NCBI GenBank assembly: GCA_000434475.1
Contig: FR879458.1
Location: 1-11,564 of the forward strand
DNA: 11,564 nt
Direction: 5' to 3'
Origin: Dialister sp. CAG:486
Lineage (GTDB): Bacteria; Bacillota; Negativicutes; Veillonellales; Dialisteraceae
Shown: in pieces, positions 1 through 5,774 of the stretch
How positions within the stretch are numbered: the stretch's first letter is position 1
Layout of the letters: each line of letters starts with the position of its first letter
Notes under the pieces: generated by a model
Database searches by the model: none
What the model was told of the DNA's origin: nothing
The model's input: the letters and a program-made list of their open reading frames with translations, nothing else
Program-made: the position numbers and the translations under genes

Positions 1-11
1 AGGGAAAGAGA

Positions 12-82
12 GGCGCATTTGTGCTGCTTATGAAAGCACCCGAGCGCCGCTGATGCGGTCTCCCTTCCCTTGCGGGGAAGGC
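12..82. repeat. Hairpin-array intergenic repeat, divergent copy
   Basis: Three short inverted repeats follow one another: GTGCT/AGCAC (21-25 with 35-39), CCGC/GCGG (47-50 with 55-58) and CCTTCCC/GGGAAGG (63-69 with 75-81). The order and the preceding GCGCATTTGTGC-like text match the reverse complement of the array at 3596-3669, although the stems differ in sequence. I read it as a divergent member of the same modular family. It contains no coding signal. The assignment to the family is an inference. Confidence 0.45.
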
Positions 83-88
83 TTATAA

Positions 89-109
89 AGTCTCCCAGTC
101 ACCAGTCAT
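89..109. repeat. Heptamer-phased tract (3 units)
   Basis: Three consecutive 7-mers, AGTCTCC, CAGTCAC and CAGTCAT, share an AGTC core in the same phase. This is the shortest example of the 7-base periodic tracts found at many gene ends in this window. Confidence 0.4.
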
Positions 110-126
110 TCCTTTGATAAGCGGGG

Positions 127-300
127 AGTGGATCGTCTCATATGTGTGGCATGAGATCCTTCGGCTCAGTCCTCAACTGTTCTGGCTGGGGGTTTTCACA
201 CATGGGGCGTTTTCCTCCGCTCAGGATGACGATACGGGGGAGCGGGTGGCTTCGCAGAATGGATGCGGAATCGGGTGTGCGTCTTTCTTTCTAATGAAAT
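127..300. other. Non-coding stretch with decayed repeat fragments
   Basis: The start (127-140) matches the reverse complement of the right end of the A repeat at 3930-3943. Further on, AGATCCTTCGGCTCAG (152-167) and CGCTCAGGATGAC (218-230) look like the two halves of one inverted-repeat sequence, separated by about 50 bases. A 62-codon open frame crosses this stretch (114-302) but has no ribosome binding site or recognisable protein sequence, so I do not call it a gene. Confidence 0.3.
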
Positions 301-356
301 AGGTGATGGTATGGAGGTCTCTCCCTCCAAGCCTTGCATGTGATCATGATCTTTCT

Positions 357-390
357 AAAAAAGCATCAGCCTTTATGACTGGTGCTTTTT
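357..390. terminator. Probable intrinsic terminator
   Basis: An A-tract flanks the stem AAAAAGCATCAG, with a 9-base loop and the complementary CTGGTGCTTTTT (one G-T pair), ending in a T-run. It would work on the + strand for a gene left of the window, and the A/T symmetry would allow use from the other strand. No gene end is visible upstream within the window. Confidence 0.65.
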
Positions 391-467
391 CTGCGATCGG
401 GCGATCTCTTCCGTTTCATTCTTGCCGTGGGATTTCATTCGTGTTTCTCTAGCTTTTTCATCCATTG

Positions 468-477
468 TTGTATACAA
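468..477. promoter_or_regulatory. TTGTATACAA perfect palindrome
   Basis: A 10-base perfect palindrome in an AT-rich stretch, extended by flanking ATTG and ATAA. Its shape resembles operators of GntR-family regulators, and TACAAT within it could serve as a -10 box. The nearest downstream gene starts about 245 bases away beyond the palindromic element, so a role is speculative. Confidence 0.2.
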
Positions 478-502
478 TAAAAGCAGTGAATGCCATTGCA
501 TT

Positions 503-671
503 TCTAGGGAAACGCTGATTCAATCGCAGAGTCAGATTCTACAAGAATTTTTATACATAGCTTCGTCATAGCCTTCCTTAAATAGCTCGCTATTCGCGTC
601 AGGTTATTCCTCGTCATGTATAAAAATTCAAGAGTAAAATCTGACAACGATTTAATCAGTGTTTCCCTAGA
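503..671. mobile_element. MITE-like long imperfect palindrome
   Basis: This 169-bp element begins TCTAGGGAAACGCTGATT and ends with the near reverse complement AATCAGTGTTTCCCTAGA. The arms continue to match inward with small gaps: GTCAGATT near 531-538, and the 14-base GAATTTTTATACAT at 545-558 against its exact complement at 616-629. The centre is a short palindrome, AATAGC/GCTATT (581-594). The outer CTAG on each side could be a 4-bp target duplication of the kind made by IS5-type elements, with GGGAAAC as the terminal repeat. There is no transposase, so it would be a non-autonomous element. The IS5 link is an inference. Confidence 0.55.
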
Positions 672-720
672 CGCGGCGTTTTGATTTTATGATAAAAAGT
701 CCGATCGTAGGAGTGATAGT

Positions 721-2199
721 ATGACAAACAGGCACTGGCTGAAGCGCGAGGTGCCCGCATGGGTGAAAGAGAAGCTCATCAGTGAAGAAGAGGGGAAGGT
801 GCTGCTGGCCCGGTACCGGAAGGGGAAACCGGGGCCGTACAAGGAGGCCTTCTTTGTGATGGCGCTGGTCTGCCTTCTGGGCGGACTGGGATTTCTGGGA
901 GCAGGGCTGTGGAATGGGCTCACGCAGGATGAGCGGTTTCTGCTGGCACTCGTTCCTTTGCTGGTCTCGCTTCTCTTCGTGGCCACCATGGTGCTGCTGG
1001 ATCGGAGGATCCCGGATGATCCAGTCGCAGTCAAGGGGGCAGCGATGCCCTTTGGCGCATCGGGGGTGCTCGATGAGGTGTCAGACTCGGCAGGGAGTCT
1101 GGAAAGGGCGCAGCGCATCGGCAAAAAGGCGCAGCTCTGGGGAGCGCTCATGGAAGAGGAGCGTCTGGAGCCGGCGAAGACGTGGCATCACCGTATGCCT
1201 GTATTCCTGCGCGAGTCGGCTGCTGCATTCCACGGTGTGAGCATTCTCGCTGCTTTCTGGATGGTGGCGGATTCTTTCAAGCTGACGGATGATCTCTACG
1301 TGGGTCTTTCGCTTTGCGGTTTGCTGCTTTTGGTGCTGACGCTCGTGACAAGCTCGGCGGCGTCCGGCATCTTGTATATGATCGTGTCCGTGGGGGTCTT
1401 CTATACGGCACCGGTGCGCGGCTGGCCGGAGTTTCTTTCGTGGTTTTACATGCTGACGGCGCTCGTGATGCTGGCGCATCTGCTGCGGGAGCGTCGTGAC
1501 CGCGCTGTCGTGTGCTTCTCCTGGGTCTGGGCGGTCGGCATTCTCCTTTTGATCTTCTGGTCGGCGGGAAATATGCTGTGGCAGACGCTTTTCTTTTCGC
1601 TTGCGGCGTCGCTCACATGGATGGCGGGAGGAGCTTTCCGCTCATATGGCGTAGGCGCGGCAGCGCTCCGCTTCTTCGGTGGGATCGCGGTCTTTGCGGT
1701 GCTGCTCGAAGGCTCGTATGGGGCAGTCTGGGCAGATGTGTCGGGGAGCTACGCACTGTGGATCCTTTTCCTGCTCTTCCTTGCTGCGGATGCGGTGCTT
1801 ATCGTGCGTATGGCGGTCAAGCAGGAGTGGCTCTCGATCCTTGCGGGGCTTACGCCTTTCATCATGGCGGTCTCGGCGATGATCGCGATCTTTGGATCCT
1901 CCGGGGCGCTCTCTGCGACGGTGGTCTCTATTTTCTGTGCGATCCTTTCGGTCGCCGTCATTGCCCGCGGCGTGCAGATGGATCGTCCGATGCAGCGCTG
2001 GGGCGGTGTCGCGCTTCTGGCGGCGGACGGCGTGATCCGTGTGATGGATTCCGCACTGTCGCTCTCTGAGCGTGGGCTTTTTTTCCTGATGGTTGGATTG
2101 CTCTCCGGCGCAGTCTGCTTCCTGCTGTACCTGCCTGCGAAGAGGAAGCGAAAGGTGGTTCCCGCAGTGGAAGAAAAGGAGGACGACCATGCTGAATAA
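721..2199 (+). CDS. DUF2157 family polytopic membrane protein
   Basis: This 492-residue protein has an N-terminal cytosolic helix region (residues 6-34, WLKREVPAWV...LISEEEGKVLLARYR) that matches the start of DUF2157 proteins. It is followed by roughly a dozen hydrophobic segments. The first two are at about 43-64 and 73-93. A charged, soluble loop covers about 95-165, and the rest of the protein (about 170-470) is nearly continuous membrane segments that may correspond to a DUF4401-like region. The tail is basic and then acidic. The ATG has an AGGAG site 7 bases upstream. Its 3' end overlaps the next gene, a GDYXXLXY protein, which is the usual partner of this family. The biochemical function is unknown; a membrane complex of the two products is an inference. 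Confidence 0.85.
   Translation: MTNRHWLKREVPAWVKEKLISEEEGKVLLARYRKGKPGPYKEAFFVMALVCLLGGLGFLGAGLWNGLTQDERFLLALVPLLVSLLFVATMVLLDRRIPDDPVAVKGAAMPFGASGVLDEVSDSAGSLERAQRIGKKAQLWGALMEEERLEPAKTWHHRMPVFLRESAAAFHGVSILAAFWMVADSFKLTDDLYVGLSLCGLLLLVLTLVTSSAASGILYMIVSVGVFYTAPVRGWPEFLSWFYMLTALVMLAHLLRERRDRAVVCFSWVWAVGILLLIFWSAGNMLWQTLFFSLAASLTWMAGGAFRSYGVGAAALRFFGGIAVFAVLLEGSYGAVWADVSGSYALWILFLLFLAADAVLIVRMAVKQEWLSILAGLTPFIMAVSAMIAIFGSSGALSATVVSIFCAILSVAVIARGVQMDRPMQRWGGVALLAADGVIRVMDSALSLSERGLFFLMVGLLSGAVCFLLYLPAKRKRKVVPAVEEKEDDHAE
2174..2182 (+). promoter_or_regulatory. Ribosome binding site deciding the GDYXXLXY start
   Basis: AAAAGGAGG lies 6 bases before the ATG at 2189, inside the last codons of the DUF2157 gene. 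It favours this ATG over the in-frame ATG at 2093, which would add 32 unrelated residues and a 107-base overlap. Confidence 0.8.
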
Positions 2200-2863
2200 G
2201 AAGCTGTCTCTCATTCTCCTTGCGGCGGCGGCAGTCGTAGAGCTGACGAGCCTTGTCTGGATCCGCGGCGAATATCGCAGTACGATGATCGATGGGGCAG
2301 AGTATCAGGTCCCTGCGGCGATCGATTTCAAGGGGGATTTCTATGAAAGAAATTATCTTCCCGTGACAGTGCCTCTCACCGAAGCTCCGTGGCACGGGGA
2401 GAAAGCACCGGAGAAGGGAGAGGAGATCTATCTCGCGCTCACCAGAAATGCCGATGGTATGATGGAGATTACCGGGGCGCAGGATACCCGTCCCGGTGGG
2501 GACTACCTCATCACTCGCGTACTGTCGTACATCGACGGCATGGTGCATTTCCATTTCCCTGCCGACAGGATGTACATGTCGCCTGAGCAGCTTGCGAAGC
2601 TCTCGATCGTCGAGCTTTCCGAACGCGTACAGGTGAAGAATGAGCAAAAGAAGACCACGGAGACTCATATGAAAAATGAACTCTCGGCACTGATCCATAT
2701 CAAGGATGGCCGCGCAGTCATTGCGAAGGTCCTTGCCAATGGTTCGCCCGTCGAGCAGACCTTCACCACGGTCGGAAAAAATATCAATGTGACCTATGCG
2801 AAAAGCGCTAAAGAAAGAGATCAGTATAGTACGAGGATCAATAAAGAAGAGAAACCGGAGTGA
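2189..2863 (+). CDS. GDYXXLXY domain protein
   Basis: This 224-residue protein has one N-terminal hydrophobic segment (about 6-24) that acts as a signal anchor, followed by an extracytoplasmic domain. The family signature appears as GDFYERNY at residues 49-56, with Phe for the first Tyr and Arg for the Leu of the consensus. A second family-like motif, RMYMSPEQLAK, is at 127-137. The C-terminal part (about 155-210) looks like beta strands and carries a charged tail. It overlaps the DUF2157 gene by 11 bases, so the two are probably translationally coupled. In other bacteria these families are regularly neighbours. The role is unknown. A heptamer repeat tract starts immediately after the stop codon. 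Confidence 0.8.
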   Translation: MLNKKLSLILLAAAAVVELTSLVWIRGEYRSTMIDGAEYQVPAAIDFKGDFYERNYLPVTVPLTEAPWHGEKAPEKGEEIYLALTRNADGMMEITGAQDTRPGGDYLITRVLSYIDGMVHFHFPADRMYMSPEQLAKLSIVELSERVQVKNEQKKTTETHMKNELSALIHIKDGRAVIAKVLANGSPVEQTFTTVGKNINVTYAKSAKERDQYSTRINKEEKPE

Positions 2864-2905
2864 GACTAAGAGACTAGGAGACATCAGATATCAGACTTTA
2901 GATCC
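2864..2905. repeat. Heptamer-phased tract (6 units)
   Basis: Six consecutive 7-mers begin at the base after the GDYXXLXY stop codon. Examples are GACTAAG, AGACTAG, GAGACAT and CAGATAT. Most contain a GACT, GACA or CAGA core. A 20-base segment (2878-2897) recurs at 5474-5493 with one difference. Confidence 0.55.
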
Positions 2906-2988
2906 ATGCGTTTGGACTTGGCGGGCGCTCGGTCTATCGTATTCTCGCCTTCGAGTCTCATTTATGATCATTACCAAGGAGGCCATCT

Positions 2989-3459
2989 ATGTACATCATC
3001 CTTATGCGTCACGGCGAAGCAGAGCCGGAGACAGAAGATATCGCCAATAAAAATCGTTCCCTGACGCCGAAGGGCATGCGTCAGGCACGAAAAAGTGCGC
3101 GCATCCTCAGCAAATTTCTGAAGGACAATCCCATCCGTATCTTTACCAGCCCCTACCAGCGCACGCGCCAGACGGCGGGGATCCTCGCCGAAGAGTGCTT
3201 TGCCGAGGAGATCCATACCGCCGAAGAGCTTCTCTCCTCGAACTGGCAGATGGTGCTGAATCATCTGATCTCCGACGGCAGTCCCATCGCACTCGTATCC
3301 CACCATCCCTTCCTGCAGTCCTACCTGCTCTCCTCCTGTAGCGCGGCAGTGAAATTTGACCTTGCCGTTATCGCTGTCATCGATTACGACCTCCGCTGGC
3401 GGCAGGGGAAACTCGTCGGCTACTTTACACCGTCGCTGAAATTGATGAAGAAAGAATAA
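2989..3459 (+). CDS. sixA: SixA-type phosphohistidine phosphatase
   Basis: This is a 156-residue histidine phosphatase superfamily protein, close to the 161 residues of E. coli SixA. The catalytic RHG is at residues 7-9 (His8 is the phosphate acceptor). The phosphate-pocket arginines are in SPYQRTRQT (54-62), and the second histidine is in VSHHP (103-107, His105 by alignment with SixA SHLP). In E. coli SixA removes phosphate from histidine of phosphocarrier or phosphorelay proteins; the substrate here is unknown. AAGGAGG lies 6 bases before the ATG. No histidine kinase or PTS gene is adjacent, so context does not identify the partner. It is followed by repeats; the nearest terminator-like structure is about 200 bases downstream. 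Confidence 0.85.
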   Translation: MYIILMRHGEAEPETEDIANKNRSLTPKGMRQARKSARILSKFLKDNPIRIFTSPYQRTRQTAGILAEECFAEEIHTAEELLSSNWQMVLNHLISDGSPIALVSHHPFLQSYLLSSCSAAVKFDLAVIAVIDYDLRWRQGKLVGYFTPSLKLMKKE

Positions 3460-3471
3460 TTGGGGATCCGA

Positions 3472-3598
3472 CTCATAAGTCACCCTACCGCATCGAGAAT
3501 CCATCCTGCGCCTTTGGTGCGGCCCTTCTCTAAGGGTCTACTCAGTTAGCATACTGGACGTTTTCTTGCCATAAGAGACAGTTCTTAAACGCGTTCCC
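3472..3598. repeat. B repeat, copy 1 (127 bp)
   Basis: This copy aligns without gaps to 3694-3820 with about 8 differences in 127 bases. Its core contains GCGCC-TTT-GGTGC and CCCTT-CTCT-AAGGG hairpins in series. The G-T pair in the first stem is compatible with pairing in RNA. It lies directly downstream of sixA. Confidence 0.75.
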
Positions 3599-3669
3599 CC
3601 TTAGAGAAGGGGGCGGCCAAAGGCCGGGATGGATGTGCCTCATCGAGGCACAAATCTGCGCAGCAGATT
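3596..3669. repeat. Inverted hairpin array
   Basis: Four short hairpins follow one another: CCCCCTT-AGAG-AAGGGGG (3596-3613), GGCC-AAA-GGCC (about 3616-3626), GTGCCTC-ATC-GAGGCAC (3635-3651) and AATCTGC-GCA-GCAGATT (3653-3669). The first two, read as reverse complement, reproduce the ATCCATCC / GGCC-TTT-GGCC / CCCTT-AAGGG core of the B repeat, so this is an inverted copy of that core joined to copy 1. Confidence 0.65.
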
Positions 3670-3687
3670 CTTCTTTCTCTTTTTTTA
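3653..3687 (+). terminator. Possible intrinsic terminator
   Basis: The 7-bp stem AATCTGC/GCAGATT with a 3-base loop is followed by a pyrimidine run ending in TTTTTTT. It could end sixA transcripts, about 200 bases after the sixA stop. The stem is modest and interrupted Ts follow it, so confidence is limited. Confidence 0.4.
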
Positions 3688-3693
3688 GACCTT

Positions 3694-3820
3694 CTCATAA
3701 GTCACCCTACCGCTTCGAGGATCCATCCTGCGCCTTTGGCGCGGCCCTTCTCCAAGGGCCTACCCAGTTAGCATACTGGACGTTTTCTTGCCATATGAGA
3801 CAGTTCTTAAACTCGTTCCC
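3694..3820. repeat. B repeat, copy 2 (127 bp)
   Basis: This is the direct repeat of copy 1 at 3472-3598. Here the core has perfect stems in series: AGGAT-CC-ATCCT, GCGCC-TTT-GGCGC and CCCTT-CTCC-AAGGG. A partial copy of the same core occurs again at 9345-9392, between bioD and bioA. Confidence 0.75.
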
Positions 3821-3938
3821 TCTTCTCCAAGGGCGAACGCGTCTAATGATAGTCGCATATCGTAGGGAAGCGGATTGGCATGATAACGGAGCAGGATATA
3901 TCCCATGTAGCGGCATGAAAAAACAATGTGAGACGATC
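3820..3938. repeat. A repeat, copy 1 (about 119 bp)
   Basis: It starts at the CTTCTCCAAGGG hairpin and runs through GCGAACGCGTCT, ATAGTCGCATAT and GGCATGAAA to GTGAGACGATC. It aligns along its length with 6759-6876 and 6988-7105, with more divergence than those two show to each other. It abuts B copy 2 and ends about 50 bases before thiD. Confidence 0.7.
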
Positions 3939-3992
3939 CACTGACTGATGATCGCCCACTGTAAGCAGCTAACTATTTCCAAGGAGGTACCT

Positions 3993-4802
3993 ATGAAAAA
4001 ATTACTCACCATCGCGGGCTCCGACTCCTCCGGCGGAGCCGGTATCCAGGCAGACCTGAAGACCTTTGCTGCCCTCGGCACCTACGGCATGAGCTGCATC
4101 TGCGCCCTGACAGCGCAGAATACGAAGGGGGTCGGCATGGTTATGAATACTCCGATCTCCTTGGTCAAAGCCCAGCTCGAAGCCATCTACGACGACGCAG
4201 CACCTGACGCCGTCAAGACAGGCATGCTCGGGACAGCTGCCATCGTGAATACGGTTTCTGATTTCCTTGGAAATCACCGAAGCGCACCTCTCGTCGTCGA
4301 CCCTGTCATGGTTGCCACCAGCGGAGACAAACTGCTCGAGGACGATGCCATCGCACTCTATAAAGAAAAGCTCATCCCCCTGGCGGCGCTCATCACGCCG
4401 AACATCCCCGAAGCAGAGGTCCTCTCCGGCATATCCATCACGAGCGAGCAGGACCGCCGAAAAGCGGCTGAAATACTTATGACCTTCGGGTGTGAAGCCG
4501 TCCTCATAAAGGGCGGACATCACATCATGGACGCCGATGACCTTCTCTATGACGGCAAAAACTTCATCGCCTACCCCGGAGAGCGCATCGACACGAAAAA
4601 TACCCACGGTACAGGCTGCACACTTTCAAGCGCCATCGCGGCAAGCCTTGCCAAAGGTTTTCCTCTCGAAGGCGCAATAGAGGCCGCCAAGGACTACCTC
4701 ACCGGCGCCATCGCGCGTGCGAAGACAGACTCCGTCGGTCACGGCCATGGGCCCGTCCATCATTTCTGGTTCTATGGAGATACATGGGGGAGGATGAAAT
4801 GA
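3993..4802 (+). CDS. thiD: Hydroxymethylpyrimidine/phosphomethylpyrimidine kinase
   Basis: This 269-residue ribokinase-fold enzyme phosphorylates HMP and HMP-P for thiamine biosynthesis. Visible signatures are GSDSSGGAGIQAD (9-21), VVDPVMVATSG (101-111), TPNIPEAE (135-142), IKGGH (172-176) and the anion-hole motif THGTGCT (204-210), with Cys209 at the catalytic position. The C-terminal HGHGPVHHF (250-258) is also usual for ThiD. The ATG at 3993 has AAGGAGG 5 bases upstream; the in-frame ATG at 3948 has none and would add 15 unrelated residues. The gene overlaps yfbR by ATGA. No TPP riboswitch was seen upstream, and no other thi gene is in the window, so a salvage role is plausible. Its codons strongly favour C at the third position, unlike bioD. 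Confidence 0.93.
   Translation: MKKLLTIAGSDSSGGAGIQADLKTFAALGTYGMSCICALTAQNTKGVGMVMNTPISLVKAQLEAIYDDAAPDAVKTGMLGTAAIVNTVSDFLGNHRSAPLVVDPVMVATSGDKLLEDDAIALYKEKLIPLAALITPNIPEAEVLSGISITSEQDRRKAAEILMTFGCEAVLIKGGHHIMDADDLLYDGKNFIAYPGERIDTKNTHGTGCTLSSAIAASLAKGFPLEGAIEAAKDYLTGAIARAKTDSVGHGHGPVHHFWFYGDTWGRMK
4786..4793 (+). promoter_or_regulatory. Ribosome binding site deciding the yfbR start
   Basis: GGGGGAGG lies 5 bases before the ATG at 4799. An in-frame ATG at 4784 sits before this site and would add only five residues absent from E. coli YfbR, so 4799 is preferred. Confidence 0.75.
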
Positions 4803-5386
4803 GCTATCCCTTCTTTGCCTACATGTCGCGCCTGAAATACATCGCCCGCTGGGGTCTCATGCGCAGCACCATCCCCGAGAATGACGCCGAGCACACTCTC
4901 CAGACTGCCATGATCGCCCACGCCCTCGCCCTCATCCGGCAAGACATCTTCCATGAGCCGACAGATCCCGAGCACTGCGCCATGCTCGCCCTCTACCACG
5001 ATGCCAGCGAAGTCTTTACCGGTGACCTTCCGACACCTGTGAAATACTTCACTCCCGGCCTCCACGAAAAGTATGAGGAGATCGAGACCGAGGCCAGGAA
5101 GAAACTCCTCGCGACACTCCCCGAAGAACTACAGGAAAGCTACGCATCCTATCTCGTCACCCTTGAGCAGGATCCCCTCTGGCCCCTTGCCAAAGCCGCC
5201 GATACCCTCTCAGCCTTCCTCAAATGCGCCGAAGAAGTCCGCGATGGAAATCCGGAATTTCAAGAAGCCTATCGCACGACACGAAAAAAACTCGAAGACC
5301 TTCATATGAAAGAGGTCGACTGGTTTCTCGCGCGTTTCGCCAAGAGCTTCGAGAAGACGCTGGATCAACTGAATCAGACTCAGTAA
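4799..5386 (+). CDS. yfbR: 5'-deoxynucleotidase YfbR (HD domain)
   Basis: This 195-residue protein is collinear with E. coli YfbR (199 residues), which dephosphorylates deoxyribonucleoside 5'-monophosphates. All known active-site residues are visible: R17 and W18 (RLKYIARW), H32 (ENDAEHTLQ), H67-D68 (YHDASEV), E71, D76 (TGDLPTPVKYF) and D135 (KAADTLSAFLKC). H32, H67, D68 and D135 would bind the metal. The start overlaps the thiD stop by ATGA, indicating translational coupling. A terminator hairpin begins at its stop codon, so thiD-yfbR is probably one transcript. The link to ThiD may be general pyrimidine nucleotide salvage; that is an inference. Confidence 0.92.
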   Translation: MSYPFFAYMSRLKYIARWGLMRSTIPENDAEHTLQTAMIAHALALIRQDIFHEPTDPEHCAMLALYHDASEVFTGDLPTPVKYFTPGLHEKYEEIETEARKKLLATLPEELQESYASYLVTLEQDPLWPLAKAADTLSAFLKCAEEVRDGNPEFQEAYRTTRKKLEDLHMKEVDWFLARFAKSFEKTLDQLNQTQ

Positions 5387-5415
5387 GAGCAGCCCCTTGC
5401 GGGCGGCTCTTTTTT
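5385..5415 (+). terminator. Intrinsic terminator of thiD-yfbR
   Basis: The stem AAGAGC-A-GCCC pairs with GGGC-G-GCTCTT (one A/G mismatch) around a CTTGC loop, followed by a T-run. The left arm includes the last bases of the yfbR stop codon. Confidence 0.8.
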
Positions 5416-5420
5416 GTTGT

Positions 5421-5541
5421 GAGAGACTAAGAGACTGGAAGACATTAGATTTAGAGACTGCGGGAACGGATGGGAGACATCAGATGTCAGACTGAGAGAG
5501 GACACGTTGGTGCGTAATCTGAAGTCTAAAGTCTAAAGGTC
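5421..5541. repeat. Heptamer-phased tracts
   Basis: Three 7-base periodic stretches occur here: 5421-5462 (GAGAGAC, TAAGAGA, CTGGAAG...), 5474-5500 (GAGACAT, CAGATGT, CAGACTG...) and 5514-5541 (TAATCTG, AAGTCTA, AAGTCTA, AAGGTCT). The middle one nearly repeats 2878-2897. The last one has the opposite orientation (AGTCT rather than AGACT). Confidence 0.5.
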
Positions 5542-5593
5542 TTGCTGAGCATCAAATGTTTATACTGCGTGTAACAGAATGAGTTCTTGCAAA

Positions 5594-5622
5594 TGGAAGA
5601 CAAAGGGGTGGAGTGTTATAAT
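5594..5622 (+). promoter_or_regulatory. Extended -10 promoter for galE
   Basis: TATAAT (5617-5622) is preceded by TG at the extended -10 position (TGTTATAAT). The hexamer 17 bases upstream (TGGAAG, 5594-5599) is a weak -35, as expected for extended -10 promoters. Transcription would start about 145 bases before galE. Confidence 0.55.
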
Positions 5623-5648
5623 AGTAATAAGTATCAGTAAAAAACGAT

Positions 5649-5770
5649 CTAAATGGCGGAGACTGAGAGAGCAGGAGACATGAGGTATCTGAAGTTTCCC
5701 CGTCTAGTTCCATTTAGTCTCTCAGTCTGGTAGCTGACGTCTAACATCTCAAATACCAAAGGAGCAAATC
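5649..5770 (+). repeat. Heptamer-phased galE leader with interlocked inverted repeats
   Basis: From 5659 the sequence can be cut into about sixteen 7-mers running up to the galE ribosome binding site. GACT-type units lead into AGTCT-type units. Because the orientation flips, CTAAATGG (5649-5656) complements CCATTTAG (5710-5717), and AGACTGAGAGA (5660-5670) complements TCTCTCAGTCT (5718-5728). The two pairings interlock rather than nest. The whole stretch would lie in the galE 5' leader. Confidence 0.45.
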
Positions 5771-5774
5771 ATAC

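Noticed and set aside
114..302. 62-codon open frame on +
   Set aside because: No ribosome binding site, no recognisable protein features, and it lies on decayed repeat sequence.
1958..2884. 308-codon open frame on - opposite the DUF2157/GDYXXLXY genes
   Set aside because: The + strand has two recognisable overlapping families with good ribosome binding sites; the - frame is rich in Arg, His and Leu and resembles nothing.
3939..3992. TPP riboswitch before thiD
   Set aside because: The conserved CTGAGA and related core segments are not present, and the space is too short.
3633..4081. Short open frames on both strands between sixA and thiD
   Set aside because: They run through B and A repeats and have no ribosome binding site; repeats of this kind readily give spurious frames.
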